From positions 1 through 29,996 of the forward strand of contig JBGALV010000067.1 of assembly GCA_044223515.1 (NCBI GenBank): a stretch of 29,996 nucleotides of DNA, in the 5' to 3' direction. Below the pieces are notes generated by a model that saw only the letters and a list, made by a program, of their open reading frames with translations, was not told the DNA's origin and ran no database searches. Of the stretch, positions 16,604-24,232 are shown in pieces. A program made the position numbers and the translations under genes. How positions within the stretch are numbered: position 1 is the stretch's first letter; each line of letters begins with the position of its first letter. This DNA is from SHVZ01 sp044223515 (lineage in GTDB: Bacteria; Pseudomonadota; Alphaproteobacteria; SHVZ01).

Positions 16604-16930
16604 TTAGAACTTGAACTCGAGGAAGCTGCCGACTGCGGGAAGGGTGAGCACGGCCGTTCCGGCGAGCCAGATCCACAGCGACATCTCTGTCGAGTCGTCC
16701 TTCGCCCCGACATATCGCTCGTAGATCGCGGCGGGGATGCCGCCGACGATGATCGTCGCGGTCGAAACCACCAGGGACGAGAACATCAGGGTCAGGCTGG
16801 CGCTGCCAAACAGCAGGGCTGGCGACAGGATCTGGACGTGAAGCAGCGCGAACAGCACCCAGAGCTGGTTGAACAGCCCGTTGATTATCCCGAAGAAGCC
16901 GATCCCGACGAAATAGACGTTGCGGTCCAT
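16604..16930 (-). CDS. Small membrane protein, 108 aa, unknown function
   Basis: An unrecognised 108-aa protein with three or four hydrophobic helices, at about residues 5-25 (YFVGIGFFGIINGLFNQLWV), 27-60 and 84-101. The start is the ATG at 16930, 11 bases after the stop of the upstream YggT-like gene, so the two form a two-gene unit. A longer reading upstream of this ATG runs over the neighbour in a different frame and is rejected. Function unknown. Confidence 0.7.
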   Translation of the reverse strand: MDRNVYFVGIGFFGIINGLFNQLWVLFALLHVQILSPALLFGSASLTLMFSSLVVSTATIIVGGIPAAIYERYVGAKDDSTEMSLWIWLAGTAVLTLPAVGSFLEFKF

Positions 16931-16941
16931 GCGCGTGCCGA

Positions 16942-17250
16942 TCAGCTCGCCCTCGGCACGAGGCCGAAGAACAGGAAGACGTAGAGCAGGGCGACCCTGA
17001 GCCAGAACAGCCAAACCACGGCGAACAGCCAAAGCACGACCGGTGCGACGGCCTTCGGCGTGACAATCGCGATGATGTTCACGAACGGATCGGTGATGCG
17101 GCAGAAGAACCGCCAGATGTAGTTCGGCGATCCCGGATCCAGAAACAGGCTCAGCAGCGCCCGCCCGAGCAGCGTGTACATCAACGCCGCGAGGGCGAAG
17201 TTGGGTACATGGAACGCAGCGATGGATAGGAGAGAAGGCGACGGATCCAC
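16942..17250 (-). CDS. YggT-like small membrane protein, 102 aa
   Basis: A 102-aa protein with a YggT-like layout. A hydrophobic helix at about 12-36 (VPNFALAALMYTLLGRALLS) is followed by the conserved-looking amphipathic block YIWRFFCRITDPFVNIIAIV and a second membrane segment VLWLFAVVWLFWLRVALLYV. The arrangement of two hydrophobic segments around an R-I-T-D-P-F motif is what YggT proteins show, but the match is distant. The GTG at 17250 is the only reasonable upstream start and has a weak ribosome binding site. It is separated from the symporter gene by a terminator and followed by the 108-aa membrane protein. Confidence 0.65.
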   Translation of the reverse strand: MDPSPSLLSIAAFHVPNFALAALMYTLLGRALLSLFLDPGSPNYIWRFFCRITDPFVNIIAIVTPKAVAPVVLWLFAVVWLFWLRVALLYVFLFFGLVPRAS

Positions 17251-17325
17251 GGCGGCGTTCAGCTCAGATCAGTACAGCGGTGGGCACCGCTGCATCCAAC
17301 CACAAGCGGCGGCGGGCGGCACGCC

Positions 17326-17358
17326 AAAAGAGGAGCGGGGGCCGCAGGGCCCCGCTCC
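17326..17358 (-). terminator. Intrinsic terminator after the symporter gene
   Basis: A perfect 9-bp GC-rich stem pairs GGAGCGGGG (17332-17340) with CCCCGCTCC (17350-17358) around a 9-base loop. On the minus strand it is followed by TCTTTT (17331-17326). It lies 24 bases past the symporter stop at 17382 and separates that operon from the YggT-like pair. Confidence 0.75.
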
Positions 17359-17381
17359 CGGACGATATATGCCAAGTCGTA

Positions 17382-19361
17382 TCAGGTCTTTTCTTCGAGA
17401 ATCGTTCGGCCACGCGGCTTGCGGATCTCGTCGACATAGGCCTGCATCTCCGCCGACGGCTCCTTGTCCATCAGGCTGACGACGTAGATGACCAGGAAGC
17501 CGAGCGGCATTCCCAGCAGACCGCAGTTGATGTTGTTGAGGTTGAACCAGCCGACCTTGTTGGCGAGCGGGTGCGCCAGGGTCGGCCAAGACTCCATGGC
17601 GTTGGGCAGTGCCATAGCCGCCGAGAGGTCGGAGATCAACGGCATGCCCGTGGTCGCGTTGAGCAGCGAGGTCATGCCGAAGTACTTCACGCCCATTCCC
17701 GGGAAGTACCGGGTGCATACCAGGTAGAAGATGCAGAGGCCGAAGCCGGCGATCATGCCGGCGATGGCGCCCTTGGAGGTCGCACGCTTCCACCAGATGC
17801 CCATGACAAGCGCCGGGAAGTTGCCGGCCATGGCGAGCGAGAAGGCCCATCCGACCATCGCCAGGATGTCCGATGGACGTGTCGCGGCAGTCGCGGCTGC
17901 GGCCACGGCGACGAGGACCAGGAGGGCACGGGCGACGGTGAGCCGGCGGATCGTCGGCGCGTTCGGATCGATCATCTTGTAGTAGATGTCGTGGCTGAGC
18001 GCGTTGGCGATGGCCAGCAGGAGGCCGTCGGCGGTGGAGAGCGCGGCGGCGAGGCCGCCGGCGGCCACCAGGCCGGAGATCACATAAGGAAGGCCTGCGA
18101 TCTCCGGCGTGGAGAGCACGATCACGTCCGTGTTGATCACGAAGTCCTGCAGTCGGACGACGCCCGGATGGCCGGCGATCGCCTTGCAGGCGGCGACGAT
18201 GGCGTCGATGCTCGCGGCATTCTTGCCGCAGACCTGGATCAGGCCGAGCTCGCCCCAGGCGAACATCCAGGGACGAACCGCGGTCAGATCGCGGCCGATG
18301 ATGTTGGTGTAGACCTCCAGCTTCGAGAACGCCGCATAGGCCGGCGCCGAGAAGTACAGCAGGAAGATGAACAGCAGCGACCAGCCGACCGAGACGCGCG
18401 CTTCACGCACGGAAGGCGTGGTGAAGTAGCGCATCAGGATGTGCGGCAGCGACGCCGTTCCCACCATCATGCACAGGATGATGCCGAAGAAGTTCAGCGG
18501 GCTGTAGTTGATGAAGGGCGAGATATGCGGCTTGAGGCCTGCGGCGGTCGCAAGGCCGGTCGAAATCATCTGCTGCTCGCGTGCCGTGATGTCGGCGATG
18601 GCCTGCCCGTAGGTCAGTTCCGGAATCGGAATTCCGTACTTCTTGGTGGACAGGATCACGATCGGCGTCAGGTAGGCGATGATCAGCACGATGTACTGCG
18701 CCACCTGGGTCCAGGTCACCGCCCTCATGCCGCCCAGCATCGAGCAGACGAGGATGCCGACCAGCCCGGCGAACACGGCAAGCTCGAACTGCATGCCGAG
18801 GAAGCGCGAGGCGATCAGCCCTGTGCCGTAGATCTGCGCCGTCACGTAAGTGAAGGAGCAGGCGACCAGCACGATCACGCCGAGCGCTCGGGCAAAGTTG
18901 CCGCCGTAGCGGAACGAGAGGAAGTCCGGCACCGTGTAGGCGCCGAACTTGCGCAGATAAGGTCCGATCAGGATCGAGACCAGCACGAAGCCGCCGGTCC
19001 ATCCCAGCACCCAGGCCAGGCCGTCATAGCCGAGCAGGAACAGGGTGCCTGCCATGCCGACGAAGGACGCGGCCGACATCCAGTCGGCGCCGGTCGCCAT
19101 GCCGTTGTAGAAGGCGGGCACGCGCCGGCCGGCGACATAGTACTCGGAGATCTCCGCCGTCCGCGTCATCACGCCGATGACCGCGTAGACCGCGAGCGTG
19201 AAGAAGACGAACAGGTAGCCGAGGATCTTGTTCGGCACGCCGACCATTTCCAGGATCGCGAGCAGAACGATGAAAGCGAGGAAGCCGCCGGTATAGGTCC
19301 CGTACATGCGGCCGAGGTTCTTGATGAAATCAGAGCTGGCGCCTGATGTGTTCGTAGCCAT
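17382..19361 (-). CDS. Sodium:solute symporter, VC_2705/ActP-like subfamily
   Basis: A 659-aa inner-membrane transporter of the sodium:solute symporter family, probably importing acetate or another small organic acid with sodium. It has about 13 hydrophobic helices. Family motifs include EYYVAGRRVPAFYNGMATGA after the second helix, DWMSAASFVGMAGTLFLLGY, and AAALSTADGLLLAIANALSHD, where the Ser-Thr pair corresponds to the Na2 sodium site. The extra loop with GELGLIQVCGKNAASIDAI matches the longer VC_2705 branch rather than classic ActP (about 550 aa). The ATG at 19361 has GGAGGGGAA at proper spacing. It is 24 bases downstream of a DUF4212 gene, the usual small partner. A terminator follows. 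Substrate is inferred, not shown. Confidence 0.92.
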   Translation of the reverse strand: MATNTSGASSDFIKNLGRMYGTYTGGFLAFIVLLAILEMVGVPNKILGYLFVFFTLAVYAVIGVMTRTAEISEYYVAGRRVPAFYNGMATGADWMSAASFVGMAGTLFLLGYDGLAWVLGWTGGFVLVSILIGPYLRKFGAYTVPDFLSFRYGGNFARALGVIVLVACSFTYVTAQIYGTGLIASRFLGMQFELAVFAGLVGILVCSMLGGMRAVTWTQVAQYIVLIIAYLTPIVILSTKKYGIPIPELTYGQAIADITAREQQMISTGLATAAGLKPHISPFINYSPLNFFGIILCMMVGTASLPHILMRYFTTPSVREARVSVGWSLLFIFLLYFSAPAYAAFSKLEVYTNIIGRDLTAVRPWMFAWGELGLIQVCGKNAASIDAIVAACKAIAGHPGVVRLQDFVINTDVIVLSTPEIAGLPYVISGLVAAGGLAAALSTADGLLLAIANALSHDIYYKMIDPNAPTIRRLTVARALLVLVAVAAAATAATRPSDILAMVGWAFSLAMAGNFPALVMGIWWKRATSKGAIAGMIAGFGLCIFYLVCTRYFPGMGVKYFGMTSLLNATTGMPLISDLSAAMALPNAMESWPTLAHPLANKVGWFNLNNINCGLLGMPLGFLVIYVVSLMDKEPSAEMQAYVDEIRKPRGRTILEEKT

Positions 19362-19385
19362 GATGGTTCCCCTCCAGTTCCGCTC

Positions 19386-19661
19386 TTAGTCGTCTTCGGC
19401 GTAGCCGTGCTCGCGATCGATCTCGTCCTGCTGGCGTGCGAACTTGAACAGCATGACGACGAACACGATCAGCGAGCCCTGGGCGGCCATGTAGAAGCCG
19501 AGCGGGAAGTCGAGGATCGGGATGACGATCTTGTTGAGCGGGCCTACGAACATATGGATCACGTAGCCGAACACGAGCCAGACGCCGAGATGGGTGAACA
19601 TCAGGCGGGTCGTCTTGCTCCAGTGGGCTTCTTCGTTGGCTTTGCTATCGGGTTGGTTCAT
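19386..19661 (-). CDS. DUF4212 small membrane subunit of solute symporter
   Basis: A 91-aa protein with two transmembrane helices, at about 21-42 (MFTHLGVWLVFGYVIHMFVG) and 52-74 (FPLGFYMAAQGSLIVFVVML), and a charged tail RQQDEIDREHGYAEDD. This length and order fit DUF4212, found next to VC_2705-type symporters as a putative small subunit. GGGGAG is 9 bases before the ATG at 19661. It is the first gene of the minus-strand transporter operon and faces the divergent two-component genes across the 406-base regulatory region. Confidence 0.88.
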   Translation of the reverse strand: MNQPDSKANEEAHWSKTTRLMFTHLGVWLVFGYVIHMFVGPLNKIVIPILDFPLGFYMAAQGSLIVFVVMLFKFARQQDEIDREHGYAEDD

Positions 19662-19797
19662 GGACGGTTACTCCCCTGTAGTCGATTTTGCAGCGACCGG
19701 CGGTGCGTCGAGACCAGGAGGTTTGTGACCTGCAGGCCGAGAGTCGGATCTCCGGGCTTCTCGGCTTTCCCCCTGACTTTTTGACAACTAATCCAAA

Positions 19798-19830
19798 ATA
19801 GCCGAAGCATAGCCGTAGCATAGCCGATCC
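19798..19830. repeat. Three 11-bp tandem repeats, candidate response-regulator site
   Basis: ATAGCCGAAGC, ATAGCCGTAGC and ATAGCCGATCC follow each other without gaps (19798-19808, 19809-19819, 19820-19830). The first two differ at one base and the third keeps the first eight. A period of 11 bases is close to one helical turn, the spacing used by OmpR/KdpE-family dimers on direct repeats. An OmpR-family regulator is encoded 1.8 kb downstream, so autoregulation or control of the divergent transporter is plausible. Confidence 0.6.
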
Positions 19831-19839
19831 GACCCTCGC

Positions 19840-19857
19840 ATTCGACTTAGGTCGAAT
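19840..19857. promoter_or_regulatory. Perfect 7-bp inverted repeat, candidate operator
   Basis: ATTCGAC (19840-19846) and GTCGAAT (19851-19857) are perfect reverse complements around TTAG. It begins 9 bases after the tandem repeats, in the AT-richer middle of the divergent region. The symmetry suits a dimeric regulator different from the direct-repeat binder. The hairpin loop is short and there is no T-run, so it is not a terminator. Confidence 0.5.
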
Positions 19858-20032
19858 TGACCCAAATTGGCCTTAAGGTCCGAGGTGCGGCTTCAGGATC
19901 GCCCCGATTCTGGGGGGATCAGAAAACAGGCCTGCCCGGCCGGATCGGCGGATCTGCCGCCCGGAATCCGGCTCGTTCACGGAATCGACCGCTCGGCCGA
20001 GGTCCGCTCAAGACCGGGCTCAGAAGGTGTCG

Positions 20033-20071
20033 ATGGATTACGCGACCTCCATGCGAGGCCCCCGGCCGTGA
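20033..20071 (+). CDS. Possible 12-aa leader peptide before the kinase gene
   Basis: ATG at 20033 opens a 12-codon frame encoding MDYATSMRGPRP and ending TGA at 20069-20071. AGAAGG stands 5 bases upstream, a better ribosome binding site than that of the kinase itself. The stop overlaps the kinase GTG as GTGA, which would allow translational coupling. Such a short frame can occur by chance. Confidence 0.25.
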   Translation: MDYATSMRGPRP

Positions 20072-21630
20072 GAGGCCTCGGGACACGGGAAGAGGCCCGA
20101 AGCGGGGCCTCGCGCGGCCTCGGGCGCCTAGCCCGGGCTATCTGGCCCTATCTGGCCGCGACGCTGCTGGTCCACGTCACCGTCGCGGTCGTGCAGGCCC
20201 TGGCTCCAATCGCCTGGGTTCCGCACATCTCGGTCCTCTTCCTCGGCTGCGTTCTCGGCGCGGCCGTTCCCTGGGGCGTCGGGCCGTCGCTGCTTGCGGT
20301 CATCCTCGCCATGGCGGCATCGGCCTTCTTCTTCTTCCCGCCGATCCACAGCTTCATGGTCGACCATCCCCAGGACCTTGTCGACCTCTCCGCCTTCGGC
20401 ATCCTCGCCGTCGTCCTCAGCCAGCAGACGGCGCGGATACGCCGTCAGGCGGCCGAGGCGAGGACCCGGGAACGGCGGATCTCGGATCTCTACGCCTTCA
20501 GCCACCGGATTGCCGGCCTGGTCGATCGCGAGGAACTCGGGCATGCGATCCTCGACGGCCTCCGCAGCACCTTCGGCAGCCCGCTTGCCCTGATCAAGCT
20601 GACCGAGGACGGCGACCGCTACGTCATCAAGGATCCCGGCGCCGCGCCCACCCCGGTCATCCTGGCGGCGGCGGACAGGATGCTGGAAACCGGTCCCTCC
20701 GTGCACGAGTTCGTCGCTGAAGGCGATACCACCCGGCATCTCTATCCGCTCAAGACCGGCGAACGGATCGTCGCTGTCCTCGTCGGTGCCGATTCATCGA
20801 TCCTCGATTCCGCGGCGAAGGCCGGCCTGGACGCATCCGCTCTCCTGGACCATGCCGCGGTCGCGATCGAGCTCGGCCGCCTTGCCCGGTCGCTCGAAGC
20901 CGCGCGGGTCCAGGCCCGCGCCGACGAGCTGCGCGAGGTGCTGGTCAATTCGGTCTCGCACGACCTGAAGACGCCTCTGACCTCCATCATCGGTTCGGTG
21001 ACCGCGCTCAAGGAATTCTGGCGGCGCTACGACGAGGCGGTACGGATCGATCTCGTCGACACCATCTACGAGGAGGCGATCCGCCTCGGTCACGTCGTCG
21101 GCAACGCTCTCGATCTGGCGCGCCTCCGCAGCGGCGAGATGACCTTGCGGCGCGAAGTGACGGAGATGGCGGATGTCGTCAACGCCGCGATCGCCGACGT
21201 CTCTCGCGTGGCGCCGGGCCGCACCATAGACGTGCGCCTGCCCGACGACCTGCCGATGCTGGAGATCGATCCGTTCCTGGCCGAGCGCGCGCTGGTGCAG
21301 ATCCTGGAGAATGCCACCAAGTACTCGCCGGCCGAGACGCCGGTCACGGTGGTCGCACGCAGCACGGCATCCGCGGTGACCGTCGAGATTTCGGACGCAG
21401 GCATAGGCTTCGCACCGGAAGAGGCGGTCCAGGTCTTCGAGCGTTTCTATCGAGGAGCCGGCGACGATTCCGCGACCGCCGGAGCCGGGCTCGGGCTGGC
21501 GATCGCGCGCGCCTTCGTCCGTGCGAACGGCGGTACCATCGAGGCCGCCAGCCCGGGTCGCGGCCGCGGCGCGACCTTCCGCGTTGCCTATCCTGTCTCT
21601 ACGTCGGTACCCGAACGAGGAGTGGCCTAG
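20068..21630 (+). CDS. KdpD-like sensor histidine kinase (DUF4118)
   Basis: A 520-aa membrane sensor kinase. Hydrophobic segments at about 25-46, 53-72, 74-95 and 105-121 form a DUF4118-type four-helix sensor domain. A GAF-like region (about 145-275) follows, then the dimerisation domain with phospho-acceptor H298 (VSHDLKTPLTSIIG). The ATPase domain has an N-box ILENATKYSP, a G1 box DAGIGFAPEE and a G2 box GAGLGLAIARAF. It resembles the C-terminal half of KdpD but lacks the N-terminal KdpD and Usp domains. I start at the GTG at 20068, with GAGG 9 bases upstream; the frame is open to a TTG at 19867 but the added 67 residues are not protein-like. It overlaps the response regulator gene by one base. 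Confidence 0.9.
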   Translation: MRGLGTREEARSGASRGLGRLARAIWPYLAATLLVHVTVAVVQALAPIAWVPHISVLFLGCVLGAAVPWGVGPSLLAVILAMAASAFFFFPPIHSFMVDHPQDLVDLSAFGILAVVLSQQTARIRRQAAEARTRERRISDLYAFSHRIAGLVDREELGHAILDGLRSTFGSPLALIKLTEDGDRYVIKDPGAAPTPVILAAADRMLETGPSVHEFVAEGDTTRHLYPLKTGERIVAVLVGADSSILDSAAKAGLDASALLDHAAVAIELGRLARSLEAARVQARADELREVLVNSVSHDLKTPLTSIIGSVTALKEFWRRYDEAVRIDLVDTIYEEAIRLGHVVGNALDLARLRSGEMTLRREVTEMADVVNAAIADVSRVAPGRTIDVRLPDDLPMLEIDPFLAERALVQILENATKYSPAETPVTVVARSTASAVTVEISDAGIGFAPEEAVQVFERFYRGAGDDSATAGAGLGLAIARAFVRANGGTIEAASPGRGRGATFRVAYPVSTSVPERGVA

Positions 21631-22343
21631 TGTCCAGCCAACCCAATGCAACCGTGCTCGTCGTCGACGACGAACCGCAGATCCGCCGGTTCCTGAAGGC
21701 GGGTCTTTCGGCGCACGGCTATGGCGTCGTCGAGGCACCGACCGGCGAAGCCGCGCTCAAGCTGGCGACGACGGCCCGGCCGGACATTGTTGTCCTCGAT
21801 CTCGGCCTCCCCGACATGGAAGGATTCCATGTGGTGGCGGGCCTGCGGGAGTGGTCTTCGGTGCCCATCGTCGTCCTGACCGTCCGCGGCCGCGAGGTCG
21901 ACAAGGTGCGGGCGCTCGACGGCGGCGTCGACGACTATGTCACCAAGCCGTTCGGCATGGCCGAGTTGCTGGCACGGATCGGTGCGCTGTTGCGGCGGAG
22001 CCGGCCGGCGAAGTCCTCGACGACGTTCACGGTCGGCGGTCTCGAAGTGGATCTCGAGCGACGGCTGGTCCGCGTCGACGGGGTCGAGCGTCGGCTGTCG
22101 CGCAAGCAGTACGATCTTCTTCGCCTTCTGGTCCGCGACGCCGGGAAGGTCGTGACCCAGCAGCATCTGCTGCGCGAGCTCTGGGGCCCGGCGAACTCCG
22201 AGGATGTGCAGTACCTCCGCATCTTCATGCGCAAGCTCAGGCTCTCGATCGAACCGGATCCGACCCGCCCGACTTACCTAGTCACCGAGCTCGGTGTCGG
22301 CTATCGCCTCCGCACCCAGGACCAGCTTCCCGAACCCGCCTGA
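21630..22343 (+). CDS. OmpR/KdpE-family response regulator
   Basis: A 237-aa DNA-binding response regulator. The receiver domain (about 8-120) has acidic D13/D14, phospho-acceptor D57 (VVLDLGLPDMEG), T84 and K106 (DDYVTKPFG). The C-terminal winged helix (about 135-230) includes LSRKQYDLLRLLVRDAGKVV and the recognition area SEDVQYLRIFMRKLRLSIE. Overall it is closest in feel to KdpE. The GTG start at 21630 shares its G with the kinase stop codon, so the pair is coupled. No kdpFABC potassium pump is nearby; flanking genes are organic-solute transporters, so the regulated function is probably uptake of a carbon source. Confidence 0.93.
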   Translation: MSSQPNATVLVVDDEPQIRRFLKAGLSAHGYGVVEAPTGEAALKLATTARPDIVVLDLGLPDMEGFHVVAGLREWSSVPIVVLTVRGREVDKVRALDGGVDDYVTKPFGMAELLARIGALLRRSRPAKSSTTFTVGGLEVDLERRLVRVDGVERRLSRKQYDLLRLLVRDAGKVVTQQHLLRELWGPANSEDVQYLRIFMRKLRLSIEPDPTRPTYLVTELGVGYRLRTQDQLPEPA

Positions 22344-22468
22344 GAATCTCCCCCTCCGAAAGGATATGCCGCGGCGCTCGGCCGGATATGGAACGGCTAC
22401 GCAGGCCTTGACCAAGATCGGGACCGGTGCGGCGAACACGCCCGGAATGAGCATTGGGGAGGAATTCC

Positions 22469-24109
22469 ATGACGAGCATCGCGGCGGGTGCAACCACCCG
22501 GACGATGACGGCCGAGGAGCGCAAGGTCATCTTCGCCTCGTCTCTCGGCACCGTCTTCGAGTGGTACGACTTCTATATCTACGGAACGCTCGGCGTCTTC
22601 CTCGCCAAGTACTTTTTCTCCGGCGTGCCGGCGAACGTCGCCTTCATCTTCACGCTGCTGGCCTTCGCCGCCGGCTTCGCCGTGCGCCCGCTGGGCGCGC
22701 TGGTGTTCGGCCGCATCGGCGATCTCGTCGGCCGCAAGTACACCTTCCTCGTGACGATGACCCTGATGGGTATCGGCACGTTCTTCATCGGCGTGCTGCC
22801 GTCCTACAGCCAGTGGGGCATCCTCGCGCCGATCCTGCTGATCGCGCTCCGCCTCGTGCAGGGCTTGGCTCTCGGCGGCGAGTACGGCGGCGCGGCGATC
22901 TACGTCGCCGAGCATGCGCCTCCCGGCAGGCGCGGCTTCTACACGTCGTGGATTCAGACCACCGCGACCCTCGGCCTGTTCATGGCGCTGCTGCTGATCC
23001 TCGGCATCCGCACCTGGATGGGCGAAGAGGCATTCGGCGACTGGGGCTGGCGCGTTCCGTTCTTGCTCTCGATCATCCTGCTGGTGGTTTCGATCTGGAT
23101 CCGTCTGCAGCTGAACGAGTCGCCGGTCTTCCAGCGGATGAAGGAAGAGGGCAAGAACTCCAAGCGCCCGCTCTCCGAGGCTTTCGGCCAGTGGTCGAAC
23201 GCCAAGATCGCGCTGCTGGCACTTCTCGGTGCCACCGCCGGCGAGGCGGTCATCTGGTACGGTGGACAGTTCTACGCGCTGTTCTTCCTGACCCAGACGA
23301 TCAAGGTGAACGCCACCACGGCGCAGATCCTGATCGCCATCTCGCTCGCCATCGGCACGCCTTGCTTCATCCTGTTCGGCTGGCTCTCCGACAAGATCGG
23401 TCGCAAGCCGATCATGCTGGCGGGCTTCCTGCTCGGCATCCTCTGCTACGCGCCGATCTCGCCGATCAACGTGTTCAAGAGCATCACGCACTACGCCAAT
23501 CCGGCGCTCGAGGCCGCGCAGGCCGCCTCGCCGGTGACCGTGGTCGCCGATCCGAACTCGTGCTCGTTCCAGCTGAAGCTGACCGGTACCGAGACCTACA
23601 CGTCGCCATGCGACGTGGCCAAGTCGGCGCTGGTCGCGCTGTCGGTGAACTACAAGAACGAGGCGGCGCCCGCCGGCTCGCCCGCCGTCGTCAAGGTCGG
23701 CGACGAGGCGATCCCGACGACGACGCCGGACTTCGCGAAGGTTCTGGGTGCGGCGATCACCAAGCACGGCTACCCGCCGAATGCTGACCCGGCGAAGATC
23801 AACTACACGATGACCATCGTGCTGCTGGTCCTCCTGGTGGTCCTCGTGACCATGGTCTACGGCCCGATCGCCGCGTGGCTGGTCGAGTTGTTCCCGACCA
23901 GGATCCGCTACAGCGGCCTGTCGCTGCCGTACCATATCGGCAACGGCTGGTTCGGCGGCTTCCTGCCGGCGACCGTGTTCGCGATCGTGGCGGCGACCGG
24001 CGACATCTACTCCGGTCTCTGGTACCCGGCGATCATCGCTCTGATGAGCCTTGTGGTCGGCTTCCTGTTCCTGCCGGAAACCAAGGACATCGACATCACC
24101 AAGGACTGA
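22469..24109 (+). CDS. MHS-family major facilitator transporter with large extramembrane loop
   Basis: A 546-aa inner-membrane transporter of the metabolite:H+ symporter (MHS) branch of the MFS. Signatures are FEWYDFYIYGTLGVFLAKYF in helix 1, GRIGDLVGRKYTF between helices 2 and 3, GEYGGAAIYVAEHAPPGRRG after helix 4, and SDKIGRKPIM in the second half. About 110 residues (roughly 337-447) are inserted between helices 8 and 9, with two cysteines (NSCSFQLK and YTSPCDVA) that could form a disulfide. Relatives carry dicarboxylates, ketoglutarate or betaines; the substrate here is unknown. GGGGAGGA precedes the ATG at 22469 by 5 bases, and an in-frame TTG further up is rejected. A clear terminator follows. 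Confidence 0.92.
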   Translation: MTSIAAGATTRTMTAEERKVIFASSLGTVFEWYDFYIYGTLGVFLAKYFFSGVPANVAFIFTLLAFAAGFAVRPLGALVFGRIGDLVGRKYTFLVTMTLMGIGTFFIGVLPSYSQWGILAPILLIALRLVQGLALGGEYGGAAIYVAEHAPPGRRGFYTSWIQTTATLGLFMALLLILGIRTWMGEEAFGDWGWRVPFLLSIILLVVSIWIRLQLNESPVFQRMKEEGKNSKRPLSEAFGQWSNAKIALLALLGATAGEAVIWYGGQFYALFFLTQTIKVNATTAQILIAISLAIGTPCFILFGWLSDKIGRKPIMLAGFLLGILCYAPISPINVFKSITHYANPALEAAQAASPVTVVADPNSCSFQLKLTGTETYTSPCDVAKSALVALSVNYKNEAAPAGSPAVVKVGDEAIPTTTPDFAKVLGAAITKHGYPPNADPAKINYTMTIVLLVLLVVLVTMVYGPIAAWLVELFPTRIRYSGLSLPYHIGNGWFGGFLPATVFAIVAATGDIYSGLWYPAIIALMSLVVGFLFLPETKDIDITKD

Positions 24110-24129
24110 GCCCGGCATCGCCGGCTCGA

Positions 24130-24165
24130 GGGCCTCTGCCGACTTGGCGGAGGCCCGTCCCTTTT
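24130..24165 (+). terminator. Intrinsic terminator after the MHS transporter
   Basis: GGGCCTCTGCC (24130-24140) pairs with GGCGGAGGCCC (24146-24156), an 11-bp stem with one T-G wobble and loop GACTT. It is followed by GTCCCTTTT (24157-24165). It starts 20 bases after the transporter stop and separates it from the exonuclease gene. Confidence 0.8.
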
Positions 24166-24232
24166 GGGGCCGGCCGTTGCGCATGCTTTATGCGCGGGTT
24201 ACACCGGACCACCTCGACCTGCGGAGGATCGG

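Larger units (their letters stand above)
19662..20067. promoter_or_regulatory. Divergent intergenic region between transporter and kinase operons
   Basis: A 406-base stretch without a convincing protein gene. The part from about 19770 to 19880 is visibly AT-richer than the surroundings. It holds TTGACA (19781-19786), three 11-bp tandem repeats, a perfect inverted repeat and CCTTAAGG. The right part (19880-20067) is GC-rich and stays open in two plus-strand frames, but the translations are Arg/Pro/Gly-rich and not protein-like. I could not place a full -35/-10 pair for either operon with confidence. Confidence 0.6.

Noticed and set aside
17280..19346. 688-codon plus-strand frame opposite the symporter
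   Set aside because: Antisense shadow in a GC-rich genome; the translation is a His/Arg/Asp/Gln-rich string without fold-like pattern, while the minus strand encodes a clear transporter.
19867..20067. N-terminal extension of the sensor kinase from a TTG codon
   Set aside because: The extra 67 residues are Arg/Pro/Gly-rich and not membrane-like, and no ribosome binding site precedes the TTG; GTG 20068 has GAGG upstream.
20068..22343. Naming the two-component genes kdpD and kdpE
   Set aside because: The KdpD and Usp sensor domains and the kdpFABC genes are missing, so a potassium role is not supported.
22397..24184. 595-codon minus-strand frame over the MHS transporter
   Set aside because: Antisense shadow; His/Arg/Asp-rich with no recognisable motif.
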